From the NCBI GenBank assembly GCA_025667525.1, contig CM046877.1, positions 262,853,706 to 262,917,705 of the forward strand: a DNA stretch of 64,000 bases, read 5' to 3'. Both the position numbers and the translations under genes were made by a program. Shown here one piece after another: positions 1 through 12,041 of this stretch. Position 1 is the first letter of the stretch. Every line of letters starts with the position of its first letter. This stretch comes from Glebionis coronaria (lineage: Eukaryota > Streptophyta > Magnoliopsida > Asterales > Asteraceae). The notes under the pieces are model-generated. The model was not told the origin of the DNA. It was given only the letters and a program-made list of their open reading frames with translations, and searched no databases.

Positions 1-548
1 CCAATTAATTAAACCCTAATTTTAAGCAGAGACTTAAATCGATTGATACCAATTAAAAAGAGGTAATTAAATTGAATTGCATGAAAGTTAAGCCGATTTA
101 ATACCTTTTTGAAGATCTGGATCTAGAAGATTGAATGATTGAATTTGTTTGTGTGTTCGTGTGTTTGTTTGGATGGCGGCAAAGGAAAGAAAGAAGACAG
201 AAGAATGAAAGATAGAAAGAAAGACGGGGGGTGATGTTTGACTAGGTCATACTTTTAACAAGTTTGATACATGGACAAATGTAACCCCTCACTTTTTCTT
301 TTTACTTCAATCAACATTCTTTTATTTTCCAAGTTTTAATACTTGTCATTTTTGACCCTATCTTATGTTAAATTCCTGAGCCTTAGTAATTAACCTATCT
401 TAACACACGCACAAATCTATTCACGACAAACTTGTAAGCAACAACAAGACAAATGCCAAAGCTATCCAACCATTTAACCATTAAGCTACTTGAGTTTCCT
501 CAAAAACTTTTGAAGATCTTTTTTTTTTATGTCAAAGATGATTTAACA
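1..548 (-). repeat. LTR-like sequence at the 3' side of copia A, unassigned
   Basis: On the minus strand this stretch begins with TGTTAAATC directly after a clean polypurine tract, which is where a 3' LTR should start. It does not resemble the LTR at 10198-10519, so it is not simply the partner of that LTR. A pyrimidine-rich run on the minus strand (about 180-240) looks like a transcribed leader. An 8-base match to the initiator-Met primer site (TGGTATCA) lies at 44-51. No coding region is visible. It could be an LTR of another family or the U3 of a rearranged copia A end. Confidence 0.3.
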
Positions 549-561
549 TTTTCTCCCCCTT
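549..561 (-). other. polypurine tract of copia A
   Basis: The minus strand reads AAGGGGGAGAAAA immediately before TGTT. This is the usual form of a plus-strand priming site next to the TG of a 3' LTR in Copia elements. Confidence 0.6.
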
Positions 562-1155
562 AAACGATGACCCGTTTTCTATTTAAAGAGCTGTAGTCAT
601 TGTTTAACGAGGCACATGATGATGAGAAACATTTTCCAATTGATGTTTTGAAAAGATCGATTCGCTGGTGTCGACAAGATTTCTCTTATCTAGACAAAAT
701 AATGCACTGAGACGTACACTAATTTGTGTTAGATCAAGTTGTAAAGTAAACTTGATCCCTTTGCATGATTTGGCTTGTAAATCATGCCCGAGAAAATTAA
801 TTCCCGTTGTGAGCCAACGTTTTCCAAGGAAATACGTGACTTTAATATGAAAACCGGGTTGTAGTCTGAAATAACTACAAGCCATAATGGGCATGTTTTA
901 AAAATGTACAACTTTTATACGGACTCTATTTATGGCGCCGTGTCAATATTGATCGACATTTCTAAAGCCGTAAATATTACCGTACTAAAAGACATGCCCG
1001 ATTTAAAAACGAAAAATATTTTTGGTTTTTCTGGATTTTATAATTTTTATGGTTTTTCTAGGTTTTATATTTTTTTTATTTTTCTTTTGTAGTTTATATA
1101 TTTACTATAATATACATGATCACGAACAAAGGATACTCTGAATAGTTTACCACCA
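562..1155 (-). other. 3' untranslated part of copia A
   Basis: About 590 bases lie between the pol stop codon (TAG at 1156-1158) and the polypurine tract. This is longer than in most Copia elements. The part next to pol (about 1020-1140) is very A/T-rich. Short open stretches occur on both strands near 604-911, but nothing in them is recognisable and I do not call a gene. Confidence 0.5.
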
Positions 1156-2499
1156 CTATTCAGCTGATTCTTCTGCCAATTCTTTGAGAGTCGCTGGAGT
1201 GAATGATTTCATGCCAAGCTTGTCGATCAAGAACTCGATTCGTCCTCGATCTAAGGCTTTAGTGAACATATCCGCCAGCTGATACTCAGTAGTGACAAAA
1301 TACAGCTCGATCACTCTGTTCTCCACCTGCTCTTTAATGAAATGGTAGCGAATGTCTATGTGCTTGGCCCGGGAGTGTTGAACATAGTTGCAGCAAAGGG
1401 CAATGGCGCTTTTGTTGTCACAATACATCGGGATTTTGTTGAACCCCAAACCGTAGTCAGTTAATTGTGATCTCATCCAAAGGACTTGAGCACAACAACC
1501 GGACATGGCGATGTATTCAGCCTCCGTGCTTGAGATTGCAGCGCTTTTCTGCCTTTTTGAAGACCAACTGATCAATCTATCTCCAAGGAGTTGCACAGAT
1601 CCAGAAGTGCTACGCCTTGTGTCTTGACATCCAGCATGATCGGCATCTGCGTATGATATTAAAGCAATAGAGGAATCTTTCGGATACCATAGACCACGAT
1701 GAAGTGTTCCTTTGAGATATCGAAAGATCCTTTTAACAACATGTAGGTGCTTTTCAGTAGGCCGAGCCTGATACCGGGCACACATGCATACAGCAAATTG
1801 CAAATCAGGCCTGCTAGCAGTCAGATATAGAAGGGTGCCGATCATCCCACGGTAAAGTTTTGGATCGACAATAATCCCATTCCTATCTTCATCTAACTTG
1901 GATTTCTCCACCATTGGAGTGTCCACGGGGTCACAATTTTCAAAGTTATACTTCTTTAAAGACTCTAGAGCATATTTGGATTGATTAATAAAGATGCCTC
2001 TGGGATTCTGAGAAAGCTGTAATCCTAAGAAAAATGAAATTTTTCCCATCATTGACATCTGAAAGCGTGTGGACATTATCTTCTCAAAGCGATTTGACAA
2101 TTCTATGTTAGTGGCAGCAAATATTATATCATCAACATAAATTTGTACCAGAATCATGTCGTTGTCCTCCTTGAGAGTGAATAGAGTGGGGTCCACCTTG
2201 CCTTTGGAGAAGCCTTCCGAGATGAGATATGTTGAAAGGAGATCATACCACGCGCGTGGAGCTTGTTTCAACCCATAGAGAGCCTTCTTAAGCTTGTACA
2301 CATGATTAGGAAACTCCGTGCTAACGAACCCATCTGGCTGACTAACATAGACTTCTTCCCTTAGTTCACCGTTCAAAAATGCCGTCTTCACATCCATTTG
2401 ATAGACGATCATGTTCATATGAGCAACATACGCAAGGAATAGTCTAATGGCCTCCAATCTTGCAACAGGTGCAAAAGATTCTTCAAAGTCTATACCCAA
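1156..2499 (-). CDS. copia A pol: reverse transcriptase and RNase H
   Basis: This 447-residue piece carries most of the Copia reverse transcriptase followed by RNase H. The family copies element RNA into DNA inside virus-like particles. The first catalytic Asp is in [10 protein letters not shown] (D36). The YVDD box is at residues 121-124. The [12 protein letters not shown] motif is at about 74-85. The RNase H part shows YADADHAG and STEAEY motifs, and ends with the usual ADMFTKAL segment. The listed start is artificial: the RT begins in another frame at 2490-2696, and a small indel near 2495 puts [15 protein letters not shown] into this frame. The frame then stays open to the natural pol stop. 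Confidence 0.92.
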   Translation of the reverse strand: MGIDFEESFAPVARLEAIRLFLAYVAHMNMIVYQMDVKTAFLNGELREEVYVSQPDGFVSTEFPNHVYKLKKALYGLKQAPRAWYDLLSTYLISEGFSKGKVDPTLFTLKEDNDMILVQIYVDDIIFAATNIELSNRFEKIMSTRFQMSMMGKISFFLGLQLSQNPRGIFINQSKYALESLKKYNFENCDPVDTPMVEKSKLDEDRNGIIVDPKLYRGMIGTLLYLTASRPDLQFAVCMCARYQARPTEKHLHVVKRIFRYLKGTLHRGLWYPKDSSIALISYADADHAGCQDTRRSTSGSVQLLGDRLISWSSKRQKSAAISSTEAEYIAMSGCCAQVLWMRSQLTDYGLGFNKIPMYCDNKSAIALCCNYVQHSRAKHIDIRYHFIKEQVENRVIELYFVTTEYQLADMFTKALDRGRIEFLIDKLGMKSFTPATLKELAEESAE

Positions 2500-2696
2500 G
2501 GCTTGTTATATCCTCTAGCGACCAATCTAGCCTTATTCTTCAATACTGCACCCATCTCATCAAGTTTAACCTTATAAACCCACAACAAAGTAAGGATGTT
2601 AACCTTGTCAGGGAGAGGAACTAATTCCCATACTTCAAGTCTTTGGAATTCATTTAGTTCCTCCTGCATGGCTTCAATCCAAGATGATTGAGTCAT
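2490..2696 (-). pseudogene. copia A pol: N-terminal piece of reverse transcriptase
   Basis: This 68-codon piece contains the start of the Copia RT domain: an SSWIEAMQEELNEF segment, then WELVPLP and [12 protein letters not shown], all typical for the region before the catalytic palm. It is in the same frame as the protease-integrase ORF and is separated from it only by a TAG stop at about 2700-2702. After ARGYN the frame is lost and runs to a stop, while the continuation is found in the frame of 1156-2499. It is therefore one broken polyprotein and not a separate gene. Confidence 0.85.
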
Positions 2697-2699
2697 AGC

Positions 2700-4622
2700 C
2701 TACTGCCAATTTTTTGGTTCAACTTCAGAGAGAAATGCATCAAAGTAGCAATGGAGTGCACTCTCTTGTAATTGATGGCGTGTAGAGACTGGTCGATCTA
2801 GATCTCCAATGACATTCCTAATTGGGTGATCTTTTGTCCATTTGGTGCTATGATTTTCAATCCTAGGTGGTCTGGAGTGAACAATAGAAGGAGCTTCTTC
2901 TGAGGTAGACGCGGCTGAAGGGTTTTCAGTTATCGCTACACCAAAGAAAGGAAGCTCTTGCAGGTGAGCATATTCCAATTCGTGATCAACAGAATCCTCT
3001 TCCACATCATTAGGCACAAGTAGGGGTGATGATTCAGGTGTAGTTTGAGAATCACTTGGTAAAGGTGCATCCGGTTCAATGTTAATTGAAGATGCATTAG
3101 ATAAAGCTTCATTAGCAGGAGCAACAACTTCAGGGATTGGAGCTATCACTACAGGTGCTGGAACTTCATCATTTGGGGGATCAAAGAATTCGTCAAACAA
3201 CGGTTGAAACAGTTTATCCCACTCGGGCCTTGAAGGTGGTAAAAATGATGTAGAAGTAGGATTATTGGGAACTAATCCGGAACTAATAGCACCGGTTCCC
3301 ATCTCATGAAGCGCGGGTTCAGAGCTGCGTTGCTCAGAAGCCATCGCTGTCAGCTCATCAAAATATGCGTCCATAGTTTCTACAATCTTACCAAGACGAC
3401 GGTTGTAAATTCGGTATGCTTTCTTGGAGGGTGAGTAACCAATGAAAATACCTATATCGGCTTTCGGTTGAAGCTTGCCCAAGTTCTCACTATTAATGTT
3501 TGGATAACAAAGAGCACCAAACACATGAAAGAATGAAACATCGGGTTTACGATCATGTAGAAGCTCGTAAGGTGTTTTTCCATGGCGTTTCCGAATGATA
3601 GAACGGTTTTGGGTGAAACAAGCAGTAGATATAGCTTCTGCCCACAAGAACAATGGAGCGTTCGCATAAATCAGCATAGTCCTAGCAGCTTCCATAAGCG
3701 TACGATTCCGTCTTTCAACGACACCGTTTTGTTGTGGAGTGCGTGCAGCGGATGTTTCATGTGAGATACCAACTCCTTCATAGTAATCACGAAGAGTCTG
3801 GTTGACGAACTCTGTTCCATTGTCTATACGAATACGGCGGACAGTAGTATTCAAACGTACCTGAATGAATTTCAGAAAAGTGATGATAGCCTTCGGTGCT
3901 TCATCCTTTGTACGTAAAAATCTTACCCATGTAAACCTGGAGAAATCATCCACAATAACGAGAATGAATTTCTTACCGCTCACACTTTCAGTTCTCATTG
4001 GCCCACATAGATCCATATGCAAAAGATGAAGTTTTTCTTGATTGGTGTCTTCAGCTTTGGGCTTGTAAGATTTCTTGGTACTTTTCCCCCTTGAACACGC
4101 GGAACATAAATGGTCCTTGTGAAATTTAAGCTTTGGAAGACCACGAACTAATTCGTTTTTAGCCTGATGATTAATAGCATCAAAGTTGAGATGAGATAAT
4201 CTGCGATGCCATAACCAAGACTTGGTCTTAGATGCTTTAGAGAGAAGACATACTGTAGAAGCGGCCATCATGTCTTGTAGGGACAACGTATAAAGATTTG
4301 CACCACGAGAACCCTTCAACAAGTCTTTTCCTTCCAAGTTGCGGATGAAACAAGTATGTTGTCGAAAAGCAACCTCTAGGTTGGAATCACAAAACTGTCC
4401 TACTGAAAATAAGTTATGACCAAGACCTTCTACATAGTATACCCTTGAAATCGTAACGTTTCCAATCTGATATTCACCATACCCCATTATCTTTGCTATA
4501 TGATCATTCCCGAATTTAACCGTACCAAGAAACTTGCTGACGAAATTTCGGAGCATCGAGCGATCTCCGGTCATATGCTTTGAACAACCGGAGTCCAAAT
4601 ACCAGAGGATGATTTGGACCAC
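2700..4622 (-). CDS. copia A pol: protease and integrase
   Basis: This 640-residue ORF begins with the Copia aspartic protease motif [10 protein letters not shown] (D10), so the protease start lies in the frame at or before this point. The integrase follows. Its zinc-binding HHCC module is H139, H144, C173, C176. The catalytic triad is D204 (HMDLCGP), D268 (RIDNGTEF) and E304 (VVERRNR). A proline- and acid-rich linker follows at about residues 430-600. The ORF ends in a TAG stop just before the RT start. It overlaps the end of the Gag ORF (4571-9412) in the -1 frame. There is no good slippery heptamer at the overlap, so a one-base indel is more likely than programmed frameshifting. The first codon here is not a natural start. 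Confidence 0.92.
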   Translation of the reverse strand: MVQIILWYLDSGCSKHMTGDRSMLRNFVSKFLGTVKFGNDHIAKIMGYGEYQIGNVTISRVYYVEGLGHNLFSVGQFCDSNLEVAFRQHTCFIRNLEGKDLLKGSRGANLYTLSLQDMMAASTVCLLSKASKTKSWLWHRRLSHLNFDAINHQAKNELVRGLPKLKFHKDHLCSACSRGKSTKKSYKPKAEDTNQEKLHLLHMDLCGPMRTESVSGKKFILVIVDDFSRFTWVRFLRTKDEAPKAIITFLKFIQVRLNTTVRRIRIDNGTEFVNQTLRDYYEGVGISHETSAARTPQQNGVVERRNRTLMEAARTMLIYANAPLFLWAEAISTACFTQNRSIIRKRHGKTPYELLHDRKPDVSFFHVFGALCYPNINSENLGKLQPKADIGIFIGYSPSKKAYRIYNRRLGKIVETMDAYFDELTAMASEQRSSEPALHEMGTGAISSGLVPNNPTSTSFLPPSRPEWDKLFQPLFDEFFDPPNDEVPAPVVIAPIPEVVAPANEALSNASSINIEPDAPLPSDSQTTPESSPLLVPNDVEEDSVDHELEYAHLQELPFFGVAITENPSAASTSEEAPSIVHSRPPRIENHSTKWTKDHPIRNVIGDLDRPVSTRHQLQESALHCYFDAFLSEVEPKNWQ

Positions 4623-7600
4623 CTGAAAATATCACCACACGAAGACAATGTAGAGGTATCGGAATCTGAATGTTCCTTGTTATTAGCAGGTACAGATTTA
4701 ATAATCTTAGATTTGCTAACTTTAGGTTTCTTAGATTTCCTAGCCTTCTTCTTCCTAGTTGGTGGTGTAGATTCTAGTTGGCTCAAATCCTGTGGTATTT
4801 CTTCACTGATAGGCACTATAGTGGGGGCTGACCTAATTAAAGGGCGATGTTTCCATACTTTAGTGCTAGTGTGCCTAACTAAAGGACGCTCAGACCTAAC
4901 CTCAATGGATGCATTCCTAGTTAAAGGGCACATTGTTCCATCTAATGTAAAGGTCCTACCAGTAGGACGCCATTGCCAGCCAACTTGGGCACGAGTTCTA
5001 CCCGTTGGCTTCCATTCAAGATTATTCCTAATGGCATTCATTTCATTCACATGATCAATAAGATACAAATCATGACGTTGGGAAAACATACATTCATTAC
5101 AATTCCAACAATTCAAATTAGAATTCACGAATGGTTTAGGCTTCTGCACAGGCGCAGAGCTTTTAGTCTTAACATGATTCTTCTTATTTAAAATTGAACT
5201 AATATTCCTATGGTGAGCTTCTACTTTCTTCTTTTTGGCACTACTAGTGGAGGGCTTGATCTTATCTTTCTTGAGTGACGATCCTTTGGCCTTAGTAGTC
5301 TCTTTTAATCCTGTAGAAGGCAAAGTGGGAACATTAGCAACAGATTTTAAAGGTGCCTTACTTGATTGTGCCAATGATGGTTTTGCTCCTGGGGTCTTAT
5401 TGAATGGAGTTACAGCAATGGGTCGATTAGTGAGTAGTGCAGAACCTGGTTTACCTATGTATTGCAAGTAGGCTAAGCAATATTGAACACGCTTAATATA
5501 TTCATGGGCTGAATAATAGTAGCTACTTGAGGGATCTAAGGCATAAAGATCTTCTAAAATATCCCTAACAAGATCTACATGCTTAATTGCGTTCCTCATA
5601 TAATCATCGTAGGTAACCGGATTTTTCTTATGGAGCGGGTTCTTATAAAGCACTATTGACTTGGTTGTTGGAGCACTAGTGGACGGTGCAGAGTCGGTAG
5701 CTGAGTTATCAACAACTTCTTGTCGGGTGAGAAGAAGTGTCTCCTTTAACTCGGCCAAAACCATATTTTTGTCAATGAGCATGATGTTTAAGTCAGAGAT
5801 TTCCTCACATTTTTGGTTCAATTGTTCAACATAAGATTGTTGTTGTGCCGCATTAAAAGCGAAGCGTTCTTCTAGTGAACCATAAAGTTGGGACATTCCC
5901 TGTCTTGCACGATCCATCTCCCCTAGAATAGACGAAAGTCTAATTTCTAAGTCCTGGTTTTTTGACTCTGCGGCCTCTAGTTCCAATTTTAATGTTTCAT
6001 TTGATGACACATCTCTCTTCAATCTCATAATCTCTTCCTCTAATGCCTTAACTATTACAATCATCTTGTCACTCGTCTCAACACCGTTTTCACAACCATT
6101 TGCTATCAAAAGATCCTCATTTTGAGTTTGTTGTTTTAATTCTAAAGATATACAATGTTGTTCTAGTTGATTAAAGCGTTTTGAAAGTAAATTGTAAGAA
6201 TCTTGTAGCTTTAAAAACTCAGCGTTAGATTCGTGACAAGAATGATTATCTACCTCATTTACAGTATCAGCAACATTTACAGAGAGATCACAAACATCAT
6301 CACATATATGCACAACATCACAGTTAATCATAGCGGATGTAAGCTCATTCGAATAATTAACATTTACAGTAGTAAGCACATCACACGAAATTACTTCGGA
6401 CAAGAATCGGTCATATTCAGATAAAATCTTTTCCTTTTCAATTAGTTGTAGTTCGTAAGCGGTGTCCATTTCATAAAACACTTTTTGAACTTCTCCAATT
6501 TCAAATTCAAGATTTTCCTTAAGAGATGCAAAACTTCCTTTTAGACTTTCGACAAATGGATTGATCTCACTTTTAAACACCTCGTTCATGTGTTCGAAAG
6601 CCCATTCTCCGGCGTTTAGGCCATTTGAAGTCGTACATTCCAAAATGACCTTGTCAAAATTAGTAAAGTATTGATTAATCTCTTGCAAGTTTAACCATAC
6701 AGTGCTAACAGGTGGGAGATCCTTTGGAATTTCCTTAGGATCTTCCATGTTGACAAGTGTAAGAAATGTACTAGGGTTTTCTTCATTCAACATGTAGGTT
6801 GGTGCTGTAATGAGATCTTTGTCCATATGGAAGCGAATTCTAAAATCCGTTTTAGCAAGCTCCTGATTCATTTTAAAATAATCACACTCGGGATATTTTG
6901 CAGAATTGTATGACCGATCCTCATCAACTAGATCCTTACTTGTGCGGTCATCGAAAATAACAATCGGGTCTAAGACCAATCCTAATTGGGTTGCATTATA
7001 AAGTCTAGGACTATGGATCAAAGCTTGTTTTGCATACCGTGCGTTAGGGGGAAGGCCTTTTTGACGTGATAAGTTAAATTCTCTAAACGAAGCATCAAAT
7101 AAGTGCACTAGTTGAGAAGCAGCGTATTGTCTTAAAAGCAAATAATCTAGACTTCTAATCTTATTAGCAGCATTAATCTCCATTTCATTCTTCTTAGACT
7201 CGAGTAATTCAAAATCCGTTTGAAGTTTTTGAAAATTAGTGACCACTAACTCCTTTTCTTTAAGTTCATTAGAAAGATTTGCTCTTAAGTTTTCAATTTC
7301 TTGCAAGTGACCCATTTGTTTGTTTCGAAAGTGATCATATTCGGGATTTGTTAGAACACTAGACGAAGGCACTAATTCCAAAATTTGAACTTTCTCGTTG
7401 CTTAAGGCAAGCTCATCAGACAAATTCTTATTCTTAGCTAGGGTTTCTAAAAGTGCAGCATTCATTTGGCTAAGTAATGTAGCAGGAACCATGACCAAAT
7501 CTTGTTGAGCAGAAGTATGCGTATTCGAAATGGCTCCCGGTTGTGATTCACTCAAAGTCTGGGGACTCACATTGATATTACTATCATTGATTGTCTCCTC

Positions 7601-9412
7601 ATTTGAAAGACTCACCACCGAAGACTCATTCGAATCAGCACTCTCTTGCACAACTTGATGTGGTTGAATACTAGCATCAGTGGTATTATCAGTGGTATTA
7701 ATAAGTACCTCAGATCTCTTTTCTGGCCCTAAGCTGGAGATAGTTGCCATGAGAGCAGCCTTTGCAGATTGAAATTCATCACAGTCTGAGTCATACGCAT
7801 CGAGATCATCTGCTTGGTATGCTGCATTCTGTGTGGTGACAGTGTCTTGTTCAGCAATCCCTGGATCAGCAAGAAATGCAAGCTCCTCTTCATCAAGTTC
7901 CCTTCCTTGTGCCTGAGCATTCACCAGATAGATCTTCTCTGCAAACCATTGACCATCCCTTCTCCTCTTGGGTTTCTTGCAATCCCTGGACATGTGTCCT
8001 TCTTCCTTGCAGTTGTAGCATGTAATCATTCTCAACTTGCCTGTGGAATTAGCCCGTGGAGGATTGTTGACCATTGGAGCAGGATTGACCGTGCGAGCAT
8101 TAGTAGTTGATGTAGTAGGTCTCCCCTGATATGGTTGAATAGGTTGAACCATCACCCTGCCATTCTCAATAGTAGCTTGTTGGCGAGAATTGGATAAATT
8201 CCTCAGCTGATTGTTAGTCAGAGCTGATCCTCTAAACCCTCGTTTGCTTAATGTCCTTGTGAGATAAGCAGACATAGTGGTTAACACTTCAACTGGGTCA
8301 GTTCCTGGTTTGAATACAGGAATGGGGACTTCCTCATCATCACAATACATTGCTTGATCTTGTTGAACTGCATAATCACTAGAAGGAATACTCATGTGAT
8401 CAGAGTAGCTTGATGGATATGCTGCATTCTCTTGATAAGAAGAATATGAAGGCTGAGCATAAGGTGCAAAACTTGCTTGGTGAGGTTGTGAAGCATAGTG
8501 TGGTGAAGGTGCATTGAACCGATATTGTTGCTGATGTGAGGTGGGTGGTTGCGGTAGAATCGAGTATTGGGGGAAGGTTGGTGTCATGTAAGGTGATGGA
8601 TGATAGGCTTGATGTCCCAAGATATAAGGAGTGTTGTTGTGTGACAAGCTTGGTTGATTCGCCATCAAAGCTAAGGAACCATGGTACATACCTCGAGGCG
8701 AACGGTGCATGATCACATGTTTCTCATGCTGCTGAAGGAAAGCATAGAGTTGATCCAAATTGCACTTATGCAAATCCCTGGTTAACTTAACATCGGTAAT
8801 ATACTCACCCCATTCAGCTTGAGGTAAAGTATTCAAGAATTTGGTGTTAACCTGGAATGGAGCAATCACGAGATTGTATACATTCAGATCATTCATGAGA
8901 GTGGTGAATCTGAAGTAATAATCGTGAAGCGTTTCCCCTGGGTTGTACGTGAATCTATCAAACAGATCATACAACTGACATTCCCTTTCCTGTTTGGTAA
9001 GAGACGTACCTTGTAGCAACACCTTAAGACGTTCCCATAAATCCTTTGCCACCGTATACTGACTTACCATCCGATAGATATCATGTGGAAGAGCTTGGAG
9101 AATGGTTTGAAGAGCCTTTTCGTCTGCATCGGCAACAAGTTGTTGAGCTGGTGTGAGTTCTTCAAATTCTCTTGGTCGAGTCACATTGTTAACCACGATG
9201 GTACCATAGTCAAGTGGACCATTTAGAATTGACTTGACCATAAGCCTCCCATATACCGGTTTTCCCTTAAGGTAAGACATCATCCGGCCTTGCCATGCTT
9301 CAAAAACTTCTTTGATGAGCATTGGAGGACGATTATCCGTACCCGTAATGACGGAAATATCCGTAAGTGATGTCATCTGAGGCATTACTGAATTCGGATT
9401 CATTTTGTTCAC
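4571..9412 (-). CDS. copia A Gag polyprotein with long C-terminal extension
   Basis: The 1613-residue ORF starts at ATG 9412, about 770 bases after the primer site. Residues ~50-240 are a Copia-type Gag core (UBN2-like; includes [15 protein letters not shown]). A Q/Y/P-rich stretch follows, then a CCHC knuckle [14 protein letters not shown] at about 464-478. Typical Copia Gag ends soon after this. Here roughly 1100 further residues follow: acidic and Ser-rich sequence, predicted coiled coils (about 660-760 and 1090-1260), a Lys-rich stretch, and from about 1432 a CWNCNEC motif with repeats WKPTGRT, WRPTGRT, RPLVRHT and RPLIRSA. The ORF then enters the protease linker but shifts frame. The function of the extension is unknown. 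I recall similar long polyproteins from Asteraceae genomes. Confidence 0.85.
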   Translation of the reverse strand: MNKMNPNSVMPQMTSLTDISVITGTDNRPPMLIKEVFEAWQGRMMSYLKGKPVYGRLMVKSILNGPLDYGTIVVNNVTRPREFEELTPAQQLVADADEKALQTILQALPHDIYRMVSQYTVAKDLWERLKVLLQGTSLTKQERECQLYDLFDRFTYNPGETLHDYYFRFTTLMNDLNVYNLVIAPFQVNTKFLNTLPQAEWGEYITDVKLTRDLHKCNLDQLYAFLQQHEKHVIMHRSPRGMYHGSLALMANQPSLSHNNTPYILGHQAYHPSPYMTPTFPQYSILPQPPTSHQQQYRFNAPSPHYASQPHQASFAPYAQPSYSSYQENAAYPSSYSDHMSIPSSDYAVQQDQAMYCDDEEVPIPVFKPGTDPVEVLTTMSAYLTRTLSKRGFRGSALTNNQLRNLSNSRQQATIENGRVMVQPIQPYQGRPTTSTTNARTVNPAPMVNNPPRANSTGKLRMITCYNCKEEGHMSRDCKKPKRRRDGQWFAEKIYLVNAQAQGRELDEEELAFLADPGIAEQDTVTTQNAAYQADDLDAYDSDCDEFQSAKAALMATISSLGPEKRSEVLINTTDNTTDASIQPHQVVQESADSNESSVVSLSNEETINDSNINVSPQTLSESQPGAISNTHTSAQQDLVMVPATLLSQMNAALLETLAKNKNLSDELALSNEKVQILELVPSSSVLTNPEYDHFRNKQMGHLQEIENLRANLSNELKEKELVVTNFQKLQTDFELLESKKNEMEINAANKIRSLDYLLLRQYAASQLVHLFDASFREFNLSRQKGLPPNARYAKQALIHSPRLYNATQLGLVLDPIVIFDDRTSKDLVDEDRSYNSAKYPECDYFKMNQELAKTDFRIRFHMDKDLITAPTYMLNEENPSTFLTLVNMEDPKEIPKDLPPVSTVWLNLQEINQYFTNFDKVILECTTSNGLNAGEWAFEHMNEVFKSEINPFVESLKGSFASLKENLEFEIGEVQKVFYEMDTAYELQLIEKEKILSEYDRFLSEVISCDVLTTVNVNYSNELTSAMINCDVVHICDDVCDLSVNVADTVNEVDNHSCHESNAEFLKLQDSYNLLSKRFNQLEQHCISLELKQQTQNEDLLIANGCENGVETSDKMIVIVKALEEEIMRLKRDVSSNETLKLELEAAESKNQDLEIRLSSILGEMDRARQGMSQLYGSLEERFAFNAAQQQSYVEQLNQKCEEISDLNIMLIDKNMVLAELKETLLLTRQEVVDNSATDSAPSTSAPTTKSIVLYKNPLHKKNPVTYDDYMRNAIKHVDLVRDILEDLYALDPSSSYYYSAHEYIKRVQYCLAYLQYIGKPGSALLTNRPIAVTPFNKTPGAKPSLAQSSKAPLKSVANVPTLPSTGLKETTKAKGSSLKKDKIKPSTSSAKKKKVEAHHRNISSILNKKNHVKTKSSAPVQKPKPFVNSNLNCWNCNECMFSQRHDLYLIDHVNEMNAIRNNLEWKPTGRTRAQVGWQWRPTGRTFTLDGTMCPLTRNASIEVRSERPLVRHTSTKVWKHRPLIRSAPTIVPISEEIPQDLSQLESTPPTRKKKARKSKKPKVSKSKIIKSVPANNKEHSDSDTSTLSSCGDIFRWSKSSSGIWTPVVQSI

Positions 9413-10182
9413 TTCAAAGAGACAAAGATTATCAGTTGATCGAGCAGTGAAGAAATGTTGAGAATTTGTGTTGTGTTGTTGAAATCAAGATTAAATCCAC
9501 TAAATATCGTCGAAAAAACTCGAAAAATACCCCTTGAACTTGCTTATCCGGAATAACCCTAACTCGGAATAAATCCTATTCGGAATAATCCCTATTCGGA
9601 ATAACCCTATGCTGAAAAAACCTTTATGCGGAATAACCCTATTCGGAATGTTCCTGCTATTCGGAATATTTCTTCAATTCGGAATGTTGGCTATTCGGAA
9701 AGATGGCTATTCGGAAAGATTTGCTATTCGGAAAGATTTGTTATTCGGAAAGATGGCTATTCGGAATACTTCTGCTATTCGGAAAGATTTTGCTATTCGG
9801 AAAAATTTCTATTCGGAAAGCTTTTTCTATGCGGAATGTCTATTCGGAAAATCCTGCTATTCGGAAAACTCCCCTATTCGGAATGTCTATTCGGAAAACT
9901 TTTATGCTGAATATCTAATATTCCGAATAGAACGTCTATTCGGAATAATCTGGGAATATTAAGTTCGAGACTTTGAATAGAGCTTTAAATCCGATTTTTT
10001 GATCAAAAACCACAAAAAGTTTTATGATTTTTACCAAAATAAGCTAAACCCAATCCTTATCAATTAATCCCAATAACAAAAACACCAAAAACAACAAGAT
10101 TCAAGATTGATTTTTTCTAAAGATCACTAATTGATTCAATAACTAAAAAAGCAACACAATCCTTACCTTAAATCACCCCATA
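9413..10182 (-). other. 5' leader of copia A
   Basis: This is the untranslated leader between the primer site and the Gag ATG. Half of it is the ATTCGGAA array (9546-9945). The rest is A/T-rich and shows no ORF of interest. Confidence 0.7.
9546..9945 (-). repeat. ATTCGGAA short-motif array in the copia A leader
   Basis: The 8-mer ATTCGGAA (TTCCGAAT in the sense of the element) occurs 18 times in direct orientation and once inverted in about 400 bases. Variants such as ATGCGGAA and ATCCGGAA are mixed in. The distance between cores varies from about 13 to 25 bases, so this is a spaced motif array and not a fixed-period satellite. The short ORFs it creates on the plus strand are by-products of the repeat. 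Confidence 0.9.
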
Positions 10183-10195
10183 GCTCTTGATACCA
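10183..10195 (-). other. primer binding site of copia A
   Basis: The minus strand reads TGGTATCAAGAGC two bases after the LTR end. It matches the initiator-Met tRNA site TGGTATCAGAGC apart from one inserted A. Confidence 0.75.
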
Positions 10196-10197
10196 AA

Positions 10198-10519
10198 TGT
10201 AGAATCTTGATAACCTAAGAATCTATGAAGTGGGTTGATGTTTTCTAGAGAGAGAAACTAGAGAGAGAAAGTGAGAGAAAACTATGTGTTTATTTCATTC
10301 AAATGATAAAAGTGAAAATCAACAACCAACCCCTTTCCATGGTGGAAAGGGGTATTTATACTTCCAAGCCATATGTGGACTTGGGCCGGCCCATGACAAG
10401 CCCATGGGCCGGTTCTTACTTAACTAAATAAGTAACTATTAACTACGAGCTATTACAACATAAATAATATTATGGAGTGACCGATACTTCTAATATACGT
10501 TAAAACGTATTTCTAACAA
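10198..10519 (-). repeat. 5' LTR of copia A
   Basis: This 322-base LTR begins TGTTAGAA and ends TTCTACA on the minus strand, giving imperfect terminal inverted repeats and TG/CA ends. A TATA box lies within it, and a GA-rich (CT on the other strand) leader region lies near the U5 end. The host sequence at its outer edge is ATGCT on the plus strand; the matching target copy at the other end cannot be found in the window. Confidence 0.75.
10351..10412 (-). promoter_or_regulatory. copia A LTR promoter: TATA box with TGGGCC elements
   Basis: TATAAATACC on the minus strand (10360 to 10351) is a good plant TATA box. About 20-60 bases upstream (10381-10412) there are four overlapping TGGGCC/GGCCCA units, including GGGCCGGCCC and GCCCATGGGC palindromes. 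These resemble the site II elements bound by TCP factors in plant promoters. Just downstream of the TATA box, 10328-10352 is an inverted repeat with 11-base arms (ACCCCTTTCCA and its complement). Confidence 0.6.
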
Positions 10520-10790
10520 TGCTGCCCCTTATCAGCAGTCCCAAACACCCCTATCTGCTGCAGCTAATCAGCAGATCCAAACACTCTACATGCTGCTTCC
10601 AAATCAGTAGCTCCAAACGTTCCCACTGTTGGTCTTACCAGCAGATCCAAACGCTCCTACTGCTGCTCAAATCAGCAGACCCAAACACCCATTTTCTTGC
10701 TGTTAACTACAGATGCAAACACCCCGTTTTGCGTTCTTCTACCAGCCAACAAACACCCTTATAGCCCTTGTCAGAAACAAACACACCCTT
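10520..10790 (+). repeat. CTGCTG/CAGCAGATCCAAAC short tandem repeat
   Basis: About six degenerate units of 40-45 bases, each with a CTGCTG part, a CAGCAGATCC part and AAACACCC, lie in the end of LTR F next to copia A. Each unit can pair CTGCTG with CAGCAG. Confidence 0.6.
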
Positions 10791-12041
10791 ATGGGTTGTT
10801 TATAGATCCGACGGATCTGAATAAGAGGTAGCCGAAATCATCAGATCTAATGATGGTGGCGGCTAGAGTTGTTGTTGTTCGTGATGATGGTGGTGGCGCG
10901 ATGATTGGTGTTTGAACCATGGCGGCTGTGATGTCATGGGTGTGGAGGAATAAGGTGGCTGGTGGTTTTCATGGCGGCTGGTAAGCCACAGTGGTGAACA
11001 GGTGCGTGAGGTCTCAACAGTGGCGGCTTAGGTCTCAACAGTGGCGGCACAGCAATGGTGGCTGGCAGCTAGACCAAGATCATGTGGATCTTGTGGTGTA
11101 GACTACGATGAGGCGTCGTGGTATGATGGTAGCAGCGTGGTAACCACCACGGCTGTGGTGTTTGTTATTATGAGATGAAGGCTGATGATGGTGACTGCGT
11201 GGTTAGGACCACGTGGTGGTGATAGTGAGGGTGGCGGTTGTTGGTGATAGTAGCGAGGTGTGGAGGAGAACCATAGTGGCAGCTAAAGATAGTGATGGCC
11301 GGAAAATATTTGCGGTGACCGGAATTACTTGCCGGAAAAATGATGGCTGGCAAGAAAGATGGAGAGAGTAGTGTGTGTTTTAAAATTGGGAGGCTAGGGT
11401 TTTATGACATGAAACTCTAATTAGGGTTGTGTATTTATAACACAAAAAGTTAAAGAAATCAAAGTGTAAGGTTTTGTTAGTTGAGGGTTTAAGTGGTAAT
11501 TGTTTCTTCAAGGACTAAAATGAAATTTATTCATAACATTTGTAAATAAATGGCTCGGGTATCGTTCGTGTTTTATAAGATTAGATTCGTTGTACAACAT
11601 TTGCGCCATTGTTTTTAAACGATTTCTCCAATAAATTAAAGTATTTATACGACTTTTATTTATGAATAATGTGTTTGTTCATTTAAGTGACGATTATAAG
11701 TATATCGTTTTAATAAAAATAACTTCTCATTAAATCCCTTCGTACATTTTTACAATGAAATATAAAACAATTTAATTAATCGTTTTATCAAAATACTTCT
11801 GAATAAGTAAATATAAGTTTAATTATGAGTCTAATTTGTAAGTTGTATTTTTAAATATGACGATATTCATTATAATGAATTAAAATACTCCACTATTTTT
11901 ATATACTAAAACGATGATTCTTGTACGTAATAAGTCTTGTGATGATGTATTGTAAAGGTGGTTCGTTAAAATATTATATGATGAACGATATTAATAATGA
12001 AACCGGTGACGTGTCAAAAGCCCAAGTTTTGGGGTTTTACA
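10520..12041 (-). repeat. LTR F: Gypsy-type LTR fragment, cut by copia A
   Basis: On the minus strand the sequence begins TGTAAAACCCC at 12041, the typical start of a chromovirus-type Gypsy LTR. It matches LTR G (53227 onward) in the opposite direction: both share the TTTGGGCTTTTGACACGTCACCGG-type start, the segment near 11855-11885, and GCGCAAATGT followed by CGAATCTAA. A TATA box (TATAAATA, 11432-11439) precedes an AAACCCTAG-rich transcribed part. It ends abruptly at the copia A LTR. There is no primer site or polypurine tract next to 12041. Confidence 0.6.

Larger units (their letters stand above)
549..10519 (-). mobile_element. copia A: Ty1/Copia LTR retrotransposon, decayed
   Basis: Read on the minus strand the order is 5' LTR (10198-10519), initiator-Met-type primer site, long leader, Gag, protease, integrase, RT, RNase H, 3' untranslated part and polypurine tract (549-561). 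Protease-integrase-RT order is the Ty1/Copia order. The coding part has a frameshift near 4600, an in-frame stop at about 2700 and a frameshift near 2495, so this copy cannot make a full polyprotein. A homologous 3' LTR is not in the window. The element interrupts LTR F, whose sequence resumes at 10520. Confidence 0.85.

Noticed and set aside
4571..4622. Programmed -1 frameshift between Gag and Pol of copia A
   Set aside because: No slippery heptamer in the overlap, and Copia elements normally have one frame; a mutation is more likely.
4614..5471. Plus-strand frames of 72-146 codons opposite copia A Gag
   Set aside because: Antisense shadows of the Gag ORF with no recognisable domain or start context.
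9609..9962. Three overlapping plus-strand frames of 70-117 codons
   Set aside because: By-products of the ATTCGGAA array; all three frames are open because the repeat lacks stops.
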